DNA from: Marinitoga sp. 38H-ov
GTDB lineage: Bacteria > Thermotogota > Thermotogae > Petrotogales > Petrotogaceae
DNA: 64,000 bases
NCBI RefSeq assembly: GCF_011057715.1
Contig: NZ_LNGH01000023.1
Coordinates: 62,001-126,000 of the forward strand
Direction of reading: 5' to 3'
Positions 57,163-64,000 of the stretch are shown here, in pieces; position 1 is the stretch's first letter, and each line of letters begins with the position of its first letter. The position numbers were made by a program, and so were the translations under genes. The notes beneath the pieces are model-generated. The model was not told the origin of the DNA. It did no database searches and saw only the letters and a program-made list of their open reading frames with translations.

Positions 57163-57173
57163 GGAGGAATTAT

Positions 57174-58520
57174 ATGAAAGATTTTGTTTTTGATATAGAA
57201 AAGTCTAAAAAAATAAATGAAAAAATAAATGCTATATTAGAATTTAAAACAATTGAAGGTAATAAAAATGGAAAATATTATAATATACCTTTTTTAGTAA
57301 AGGATAATATACAAGTATTAGGCACAAAAAATACTTGTGCCTCTAAAATATTGGAAAATTATAATTCAACTTATACCGCTACTGCTGTTCAAAAATTACT
57401 TGATGCTGGATTTACTGTTGTTGGTAAAACAAATTTAGATGAATTTGCTATGGGCGGATCAAATGAAAACTCTGCTTTTGGACCTGTTAGAAATCCATGG
57501 GATTTAGAAAGAATCCCAGGTGGATCTAGTGGTGGTTCTGCAGCTGCAGTTGCTGCTAAAATTGTTCCCTTTGCATTAGGTTCTGATACTGGCGGTTCAG
57601 TGAGGCAACCAGCTTCATTTTGTGGAGTTGTAGGGTATAAACCTACATATGGAGCGATTTCTAGATATGGACTTTCAGCTTTTTCATCATCATTAGATCA
57701 AATAGGTGTTTTAGCAAACAATGTTGAAAATGCTGCTATTGCTGTAGAAGTTATGAGCGGAAAAGATGAAAATGATTCAACATCTTTAGATATAAAATGG
57801 GATTTAACTTCAAATTTAAAAAATAAACCAGATAATTTAAAAATAGCTGTCCCAAAAGAAGTATTTGAATTAGATGGTGTTGATGAAAAAGTGTTAAATA
57901 AATTCAATGAAATAATTGATACTTTAAAAAGCAATGGGGTTACTGTTGATGAAATAAATATCCCTCATTTAAAGTACGCAGTATCAATATATTATATTAT
58001 TGCTCCTTCTGAAGCTAGTTCAAACCTTTCCAGATATGATGGTATGAGATATGGTTTGAGAAAAGAGTATGATTCATTAAAAGATACATATATGGAAACT
58101 AGAGATCAAGGATTAGGAATAGAAGTTAAAAGAAGAATATTTATGGGGGCTTTCACACTAAGTTCCGCATATTATGATGCATATTTTGCAAAGGCTTCTA
58201 AAATAAGAGCATTATTAAATAAAGATTTCGAAAATGCTTTTGAAAAATATGATGCTATATTGACTCCAACTGCACCTATTTTACCTCCAAAAATCGGAGA
58301 ATTAAAAACACCTTTAGAAAATTATCTAATGGACTTATTTACAATTCCAGCAAATATGATTGGGTCTCCTGCAATTAGTATTCCAGCAGGATTAATTGAT
58401 AATTTACCTTTTGGAATACATTTAGTTTCAAAACCTTTAGAAGATGCAAAAATGCTACAAATAGCCAAATATTTTGAAGAATTATTTGGAACACTTGAAT
58501 TACCGGAGGTGCAATTATGA
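57174..58520 (+). CDS. gatA: Asp-tRNA(Asn)/Glu-tRNA(Gln) amidotransferase subunit A
   Basis: This 448-residue amidase supplies ammonia to correct mischarged t[12 protein letters not shown] holds the catalytic Lys, and [14 protein letters not shown] and [16 protein letters not shown] hold the two serines of the Ser-cisSer-Lys triad. ATG 57174 is chosen because AAGGAGG precedes it; the frame can be read from 57156 but lacks a site. The stop overlaps gatB by ATGA. Length is a little shorter than usual, without any gap in the core. Confidence 0.95.
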   Translation: MKDFVFDIEKSKKINEKINAILEFKTIEGNKNGKYYNIPFLVKDNIQVLGTKNTCASKILENYNSTYTATAVQKLLDAGFTVVGKTNLDEFAMGGSNENSAFGPVRNPWDLERIPGGSSGGSAAAVAAKIVPFALGSDTGGSVRQPASFCGVVGYKPTYGAISRYGLSAFSSSLDQIGVLANNVENAAIAVEVMSGKDENDSTSLDIKWDLTSNLKNKPDNLKIAVPKEVFELDGVDEKVLNKFNEIIDTLKSNGVTVDEINIPHLKYAVSIYYIIAPSEASSNLSRYDGMRYGLRKEYDSLKDTYMETRDQGLGIEVKRRIFMGAFTLSSAYYDAYFAKASKIRALLNKDFENAFEKYDAILTPTAPILPPKIGELKTPLENYLMDLFTIPANMIGSPAISIPAGLIDNLPFGIHLVSKPLEDAKMLQIAKYFEELFGTLELPEVQL

Positions 58521-59950
58521 AATATAAGACAACAATTGGTCTTGAAATACATACACAACTATTAACAAAAACAAAAGCTTTTTGTTCATGTTCATCAAAC
58601 GCTTTTGATAGTGATCCTAATACAAATATATGTCCAGTATGTACTGGACAACCAGGAGCATTACCAGTTTTTAATGAAGAAGCTCTAAATCTCGGTATTA
58701 AAGCAGCTATTGCATTAAATGCTAAAATAAATGAATTTTCTAGATTTGATAGAAAAAATTATTTTTATCCTGACTTACCAAAAGGATATCAAATAACTCA
58801 ATACTTTTTTCCTTTAGCTAATAATGGATACATTGAAATAGATGGTAAAAAAATTAGAATTAACAGAATACATCTCGAGGAAGATTCTGGGAAAATGTTT
58901 CATGAAGGGGAAGATTTAGAAAATGCTTCTTTTAGTTTTGTTGATTATAATAGAAGTGGAATTCCATTAATAGAAATAGTTACAGAACCAGATATAGAAT
59001 CACCTGAAGAAGCTAGAAAATTTATGGAAAAATTAAGAAATATATTAAGATATGCTGAAATATCTTCAGGAGACATGGAAAAAGGAGCTTTGAGATGCGA
59101 TGCGAATATATCAATTACTGATATCGAAAAAAATATCAGTAGTAATAGAGTAGAGGTTAAAAATATTAATTCATTCAAATTTGTTGAAAAGGCATTAGAA
59201 TACGAAAGAGATAGAATAATAAACGCTATGGAAAATGGAGAAAATATCCCTCAAGAAACTAGAGGTTGGAACTTTGCAACAAGATCAACTTTTTCTATGA
59301 GATCAAAAGAAGAGGAAGCTGATTATAGATATTTCCCTGAACCCGATATTCCTCCAATTTTAGTTACAAATGAAAAAATTGAAGAAATAAGAAAAACAAT
59401 GCCAGAAATGATTGATGAAAAAGCCAAAAGATTTATAAAACAATATAATATTAAAGAATATGATGCTGATATATTGGCTTCGGATAAGGTATTAGCTGAA
59501 TATTTTGAAAATGCTGCTAAAGTAGTTAAAAATCCTCAATTTGTAAGTAATTTAATTATTACCGATTTAATGAGAGAAATGAATAAAAATAATATAGAAT
59601 TAAGCGATGTAAAGATTAAAGCTGAACATTATAAGGAGTTAGAAGAATTAATTGATACAGGAAAGATTTCAACAAAAATCGCTAAAGATATTTTTATCGA
59701 AATATTCCAAAATGGGAAAATGCCATCTGAAATTGTTAAAGAAAAAGGGTTAGAACAAATTGATGATGATTCTGTAATTGAAGAAATAGTAAAAAAGATT
59801 ATTGAAAATAATCAGAAACAATATGAACAGTATAAGAACGGAAAAACCAAATTATTTGGATTCTTTGTAGGACAAGTAATGAAAGAAACAAAAGGTAAGG
59901 CTAATCCAGAAAAAGCTAATAAAATTGTTAAAAAATTACTTGATTCATAA
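58517..59950 (+). CDS. gatB: Asp-tRNA(Asn)/Glu-tRNA(Gln) amidotransferase subunit B
   Basis: This 477-residue kinase-like subunit activates Glu/Asp-t[19 protein letters not shown], the zinc site CSCSSNAF and [27 protein letters not shown] and the C-terminal YqeY-like tail (about 330-477) are all present. No gatC is next to it, so gatC must lie elsewhere. It ends at a bidirectional terminator. Confidence 0.97.
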   Translation: MKYKTTIGLEIHTQLLTKTKAFCSCSSNAFDSDPNTNICPVCTGQPGALPVFNEEALNLGIKAAIALNAKINEFSRFDRKNYFYPDLPKGYQITQYFFPLANNGYIEIDGKKIRINRIHLEEDSGKMFHEGEDLENASFSFVDYNRSGIPLIEIVTEPDIESPEEARKFMEKLRNILRYAEISSGDMEKGALRCDANISITDIEKNISSNRVEVKNINSFKFVEKALEYERDRIINAMENGENIPQETRGWNFATRSTFSMRSKEEEADYRYFPEPDIPPILVTNEKIEEIRKTMPEMIDEKAKRFIKQYNIKEYDADILASDKVLAEYFENAAKVVKNPQFVSNLIITDLMREMNKNNIELSDVKIKAEHYKELEELIDTGKISTKIAKDIFIEIFQNGKMPSEIVKEKGLEQIDDDSVIEEIVKKIIENNQKQYEQYKNGKTKLFGFFVGQVMKETKGKANPEKANKIVKKLLDS

Positions 59951-59951
59951 T

Positions 59952-59975
59952 AAAAAGCGGGGATCCCCGCTTTTT
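59952..59975. terminator. Bidirectional terminator between gatB and the ABC permease
   Basis: A perfect palindrome, from the A-run at 59952-59956 through GCGGGGATCCCCGC to the T-run at 59971-59975, gives a long GC-rich stem with both tails. It lies between convergent stops. Confidence 0.92.
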
Positions 59976-59978
59976 TAT

Positions 59979-62735
59979 TTAATCTAATGATCTCATAGCT
60001 TCATTAGGCGATAGTTTCGATGCTGATTTTGAAGGAATATATATAAATATAGCTGAAATAATATAAAATATAAATGACATTAATAATAGTTTTAAATATG
60101 GAATTTGGAATATAGCTCCACTGTCTGCAAAAAGTCGTTTAAAAATTAAATAACTAGTAAATGTTCCAGAAGCTATGCCAATAAAAATACCTAGCAATAT
60201 TATAATAGTTGCTTCGATAAAAAATGATAAAAATACCATATTTTTTGTAAACCCAATTGCTTTTAACATTCCAATTACTCTTCTTCTTTCATTAACTGCT
60301 TTCATCATAGTAATCGCAATACCTATAATTCCAACTATTAATCCAAAGTATAAGAAAGAGTTAAATATTGAAATCATTCCTTGAGATGCTTTTAATCCTA
60401 AATCCAATAAATCATCTGCAAAAATATAAAATTGATTTTTCTTTTTTAAATAGTCTTCAACCTGAGATTTATAATTTGGATTTATAGAAAAGAAATAACC
60501 ATGAATTGCCAAGTCCTTATATTTATCCAAATAAGGATTTTCTATACTTAATACAGGCCCCATAGCTAAAGATTCACTTATTTTAGATGTAACAGCCACT
60601 ATTTTATAGCTTATTGTCCCCACTGTAGTATCATCGCTATTTGGACCAAATGATTGTGATGGTATATATGCAATATATTCATTTCCTAGTTTAAAATCAT
60701 AACCAAATTCTGGTTCTGTTAATCTTTCTGGCATAATTGCAAAATTAGGATTATTATATGATTTTAACCATATATCATTATCTGATAATCCTTTATATTC
60801 CTCTAAAGAATCTGATATTTTTATTTTATTTTTTTCAAAAAACTCTTTTGACCCAAAAACTAAACCATAGTCCTGCTTTTTTTCATCTAAAGCTCTTAAA
60901 AAATAAAATTCTCCAACTGTTTCTATTCCTTCTAAACTTTTTAATTCTTCTTTATCTAATTTTATTGGAAAAATATTTGATGGGATTTCTACTACAACAC
61001 CATCAAATCCTGCAAAAAGTTGATCTCTTGCTCCTTTTAATTGTTGTTCTTGAGTATACGGTAATATTGTTAAAATTACTATAATAAATATAACCATTCC
61101 ATATAATGTTATTATCCCACCTGTTCTTTTTCTATTTCTCATTGGATAGGAAAAAGATATTTTTAAAATAGGTACAAATTTACCTTTTAACTTAATAACA
61201 TTAATAAGAAATATTTCTATATATTTCAAATTAAATGTAATTATCAAAATTGCTGATATTAAAATTAAAAAGCTTTTAACTCCTAATATAACCAAACTAT
61301 CTATTTTTAATAGCATCGCTATAATAAATACTATTATTGCAAATGCATTTTCTATATAATATTTATATTTTTCAAACTTTGATTTTTTTCTTTCATCCTC
61401 TAATTCTTTTATTGCATTTACTATATTTAATTTTCCTATAGAATATGAATACCAAAAGGTTATTGTTAATGGCAATAAGATTCCTACTGCTAAACCTATT
61501 AATATTGAATTAATAGATATATAATAAGAGTCAATTAATGGTATTTCACCAATAATATTTTCAAATTTTGATAAACTTTTGAATAAAGAGGTAACTCTAG
61601 AAAATGTGAATCTAGATATTAAAATACCAGTACCTATCCCAAAAGGAATAGAAAATATTGTATAAAAAATACTCTCATAGAATATTACATTTCTTATATC
61701 TTTCTTTTTAAAACCTATAGCCCTCAATACTCCAAGTTCTCTTTTCCTTTCGCCCACCAACATAGAATACATATTAACTATCAATACTCCACCAGATACT
61801 ATAGAAAATAAACTTAGAGCTAAAAATACATATGAAACTCCGCCTCTATCTACAGCTTTTATCTGATTATCTTTAACTGGTATAAATTCAGCATCTATAT
61901 TTATTTTTTCATAAATACTTTTTACTGTTTCTGTTAATTTATTTCCTTTAATATAATCTCCTTTATTAGAGATTAATATTTGATAATAATTATTAGATGG
62001 TATTTTTGTAATATTTTTACCTGCATTAATGGTTATAAAAACTGTACCAATCCCATTATTAGCATCTAACCCTCTATAATTTAATATTCCTTTAGATTCA
62101 ATAATTTTAACTATTTTAAACCTTCGAGGAAATAATATATTTATAGGCGATGCCCCTGTAATAATTTCTATTTCATCTCCTTCTTTTACATTTAACCTTT
62201 CTGCTAATCTTTTTGTTATAACCGCTTCATTATCTTTAAGATTTAATAATTCTTGAGGGATTTCAATTTTATTTTGTCCAAAATTAGAAAGCAATGAATA
62301 ATCCATTCCAACTAAACTAGCTTGAGATAACTCAGAAATTTTTAACCCTCTTATATTACCCTTCTTTGTAACAGGATATAACTTAAAGAATATTGGTAAA
62401 ACTCCATCTATTAAATCTTTTTCTTTTAATTCTTCAATAAATGGTTCTATTTTATCATAATCAATACTTACCTTAGAATTTAAAACTTCATCTATTTCTC
62501 CAAAATATAAATCCACGCTTTTGTATACATAATTCTTAAATGAATCATTCATTCCTAAAGATCCTATAATAAATGCAGTTCCAACCATAGAACCTAATAT
62601 CATTAAAAATGATTCTCTTTTTATTCTAAATATATTTCTAAAGGATATTTTTAAAATATATGATTTAAATGATGCTTTTATAAAAATATATGCAATAATA
62701 AGAATTACGGCAAATATAATGATCCAATTTATCAT
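59979..62735 (-). CDS. ABC transporter permease with two FtsX domains
   Basis: This 918-residue protein has an extra N-terminal helix, two FtsX-type permease halves and two large extracytoplasmic domains (about 50-290 and 580-760), ten or so membrane helices in all. ELGVLRAIGFKKKDI and RRVIGMLKAIGFTKNM are the conserved cytoplasmic FtsX loops. Such MacB/LolC-like transporters move lipids, lipoproteins or peptides, or act mechanically, rather than import solutes. ATG 62735 is chosen because GAGGGGTGAT precedes it. The gene follows the ATPase with 4 bases between. The cargo is unknown. Confidence 0.9.
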   Translation of the reverse strand: MINWIIIFAVILIIAYIFIKASFKSYILKISFRNIFRIKRESFLMILGSMVGTAFIIGSLGMNDSFKNYVYKSVDLYFGEIDEVLNSKVSIDYDKIEPFIEELKEKDLIDGVLPIFFKLYPVTKKGNIRGLKISELSQASLVGMDYSLLSNFGQNKIEIPQELLNLKDNEAVITKRLAERLNVKEGDEIEIITGASPINILFPRRFKIVKIIESKGILNYRGLDANNGIGTVFITINAGKNITKIPSNNYYQILISNKGDYIKGNKLTETVKSIYEKINIDAEFIPVKDNQIKAVDRGGVSYVFLALSLFSIVSGGVLIVNMYSMLVGERKRELGVLRAIGFKKKDIRNVIFYESIFYTIFSIPFGIGTGILISRFTFSRVTSLFKSLSKFENIIGEIPLIDSYYISINSILIGLAVGILLPLTITFWYSYSIGKLNIVNAIKELEDERKKSKFEKYKYYIENAFAIIVFIIAMLLKIDSLVILGVKSFLILISAILIITFNLKYIEIFLINVIKLKGKFVPILKISFSYPMRNRKRTGGIITLYGMVIFIIVILTILPYTQEQQLKGARDQLFAGFDGVVVEIPSNIFPIKLDKEELKSLEGIETVGEFYFLRALDEKKQDYGLVFGSKEFFEKNKIKISDSLEEYKGLSDNDIWLKSYNNPNFAIMPERLTEPEFGYDFKLGNEYIAYIPSQSFGPNSDDTTVGTISYKIVAVTSKISESLAMGPVLSIENPYLDKYKDLAIHGYFFSINPNYKSQVEDYLKKKNQFYIFADDLLDLGLKASQGMISIFNSFLYFGLIVGIIGIAITMMKAVNERRRVIGMLKAIGFTKNMVFLSFFIEATIIILLGIFIGIASGTFTSYLIFKRLFADSGAIFQIPYLKLLLMSFIFYIISAIFIYIPSKSASKLSPNEAMRSLD

Positions 62736-62739
62736 ATTA

Positions 62740-63414
62740 TCACCCCTCGTTTTGTACCAATAAACCACTATCCATCCTTAAAATTCTTTGCGTATATTCG
62801 GTAATTCTTGGATCGTGAGTTACTATTACAAATGTTTGATTATTCTTTTCATTTAATTCCTTAATTAAGTTCATTATTGTCATTCCAGTTTTTGTATCCA
62901 ATGCTCCTGTTGGTTCATCAGCCCAAACTATTTTAGGTTTAGTAACCAACGCTCTAGCTATTGCAACTCTTTGCGCTTCACCACCACTTAACATATTTGG
63001 AAAGTTCTTCATTCTATCTTTTAATCCAACTTCCACTAACATTTCTTCTGCCAATTCCCTTGCTTCTTTTTCGCTATATCCTAATACTAATAATGGCAAT
63101 TCGACATTTTCTACAGCATTTAATACAGGAATTAAATTAAAAAATTGAAATATAAACCCCATCTTTTGTGCTCTAAAATTCGTTAGTTCATCATCTTTTA
63201 AAGTAGTTATATCAACACCATCTATAATAACATTTCCTTCTGTAGGTTTGTCTATACCAGATAAACAATTTAATAATGTAGATTTACCAGAACCAGAAGG
63301 ACCTAAAATAGATACCATTTCCCCTTCGAAAATTTCTAAATTTATACCTTTTAAAGCATGAACTTCTATTTCTTCATTTCTATATATTTTTTTCAAATTT
63401 ATAGTTTTTATCAT
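62740..63414 (-). CDS. ABC transporter ATPase, LolD/MacB type
   Basis: This 224-residue ATPase has Walker A GPSGSGKST, signature LSGGEAQRVAIARAL and Walker B IVWADEPTGALD. ADEPTGALD is typical of the LolD/FtsE/MacB-associated group, and fits with the FtsX-type permease that follows. GGAGGTG precedes the start. It is the first gene of the pair. Confidence 0.95.
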   Translation of the reverse strand: MIKTINLKKIYRNEEIEVHALKGINLEIFEGEMVSILGPSGSGKSTLLNCLSGIDKPTEGNVIIDGVDITTLKDDELTNFRAQKMGFIFQFFNLIPVLNAVENVELPLLVLGYSEKEARELAEEMLVEVGLKDRMKNFPNMLSGGEAQRVAIARALVTKPKIVWADEPTGALDTKTGMTIMNLIKELNEKNNQTFVIVTHDPRITEYTQRILRMDSGLLVQNEG

Positions 63415-63463
63415 TTATAACACCTCCAAATTTGTCACTATTATAATTATACACCTAAAATAA

Positions 63464-63490
63464 CAAAAAAAAGGAAGGCAAAGCCTCCCT
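63464..63490 (-). terminator. Rho-independent terminator after ackA
   Basis: On the minus strand the stem AGGGAGGC/GCCTTCCT (63490-63472, one G-T pair, loop TTT) is followed by an eight-T run. It lies 26 bases downstream of the ackA stop. Confidence 0.88.
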
Positions 63491-63515
63491 ATTTTAAATA
63501 ATATTTTAATTTTTT

Positions 63516-64000
63516 TTATATTTTTAATTCATCTAAACCCTTTTCAATTATTTCCTTTGTATCTTTAGCAATCATTAATTCTTCATTTGTAGGAACAACC
63601 ATAGCTATAACTTTTGAATCTGGAGTTGATATTATTTTTTCTTCTCCTTTAAAATCATTTGCTTCTTTATCAATTTTTATCCCTAAATACCCTAAATAAT
63701 TCTCAATTATTTCTTCTCTCATTATTGGAGAATTTTCACCAACACCTGCTGTAAATACAATAGCATCTACACCATTCATTGCCGCTGCATATGCACCGAT
63801 ATATTTAGCGATTCTATATTCATATACATCAAATGCTAATCTACATACAGGATCTCCTTCAATAGCATTATCTTCAATATCTCTCATATCACTACTAAAA
63901 CCTTTTGTTAATCCATATACTCCACTTTTCTTGTTTAATATATTTACTACTTCTTTAGCTGATAGTCCTTCTTCTTTTTCTAAAAATTCTACAATCGCTG
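63516..64000 (-). CDS. ackA: Acetate kinase, C-terminal part (5' end outside window)
   Basis: About 161 C-terminal residues are visible. The frame stays open to the window end, so the ATG at 63887 is internal. GLTKGFSSDMRDIED and AAMNGVDAIVFTAGVGENSP are acetate kinase signatures, including the phosphate-binding GVGENSP motif. The enzyme makes ATP from acetyl phosphate in fermentation. It is followed by a terminator. Confidence 0.95.
   Translation of the reverse strand, partial: AIVEFLEKEEGLSAKEVVNILNKKSGVYGLTKGFSSDMRDIEDNAIEGDPVCRLAFDVYEYRIAKYIGAYAAAMNGVDAIVFTAGVGENSPIMREEIIENYLGYLGIKIDKEANDFKGEEKIISTPDSKVIAMVVPTNEELMIAKDTKEIIEKGLDELKI

Overview
This is an AT-rich bacterial chromosome segment. 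The best fit is a Thermotogota (toga-bearing) organism close to the Marinitoga/Petrotoga branch. The reasons are the very low GC content, a TM1410-type GH114 protein, a DUF2194-type deacetylase, a short one-domain 6-phosphogluconate dehydrogenase, and many large exported beta-rich proteins. The genus is an inference; there is no rRNA gene here to fix it. Genes are tightly packed, often with ATGA or TAATG overlaps, and the window reads as alternating strand blocks.

Block 1 (2-13830, +) is a Pel-type exopolysaccharide locus. It holds a PelD-like c-di-GMP receptor, two tandem PelE-like proteins, an unknown membrane-anchored protein, the PelF glycosyltransferase, the PelG transporter, and a PelA-like function split into two genes. 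One of these is a DUF2194/deacetylase protein and the other a GH114 polygalactosaminidase. A 5-formyl-THF cyclo-ligase, a nitrilase-family amidase and a PfkB sugar kinase lie between the two PelA-like genes. An SPS-like GT4 glycosyltransferase closes the run. No recognisable PelB or PelC is in the window.

Block 2 (13845-24497, -) holds ssrA (tmRNA) with a clear promoter. It then has an operon of an unknown helical protein, gnd, zwf and pgl (the oxidative pentose-phosphate pathway), a 1678-residue lipoprotein with about 14 FN3 repeats, and a secreted companion. Block 3 (24549-29714, +) has an RluA-type pseudouridine synthase, a DUF5693-like membrane protein, an RMD1/DUF155-like protein and a GH31 alpha-glucosidase. 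Block 4 (29743-35760, -) has an Mpv17-like membrane protein, a sigma-54-type response regulator, a TPR protein with a 14-residue acidic repeat, two small unknown proteins and an exported nucleotidase with a C-terminal LysM domain.

Block 5 (35849-46127, +) has a multi-spanning membrane protein, uridine kinase, a chemoreceptor, PNPase, an M16 peptidase and three tandem HD-GYP-like proteins. Block 6 (46090-53897, -) runs ispD, nfo, hflK, hflC, a lipoprotein, a TrmN6-like methyltransferase, tmk, a small Cys-containing protein, and a divergent protein whose three-part layout resembles the DnaN sliding clamp. Block 7 (53965-59950, +) has a ROK glucokinase, a rhomboid protease, an HD phosphohydrolase, gatA and gatB. 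Block 8 (59979-64000, -) has an ABC ATPase/permease pair and the C-terminal part of acetate kinase.

The linking theme is c-di-GMP and the cell surface: a Pel locus with an apparent c-di-GMP receptor and, elsewhere, three candidate c-di-GMP phosphodiesterases. Three of the four convergent block junctions share a single bidirectional terminator hairpin. At the fourth the two genes overlap tail to tail. The only stretch over 300 bases without a protein gene (13831-14273) is filled by tmRNA and its promoter. The most interesting unexplained items are the DnaN-like protein, the split PelA with duplicated PelE, the giant FN3 lipoprotein and the repeat-bearing TPR protein beside an orphan sigma-54 activator.
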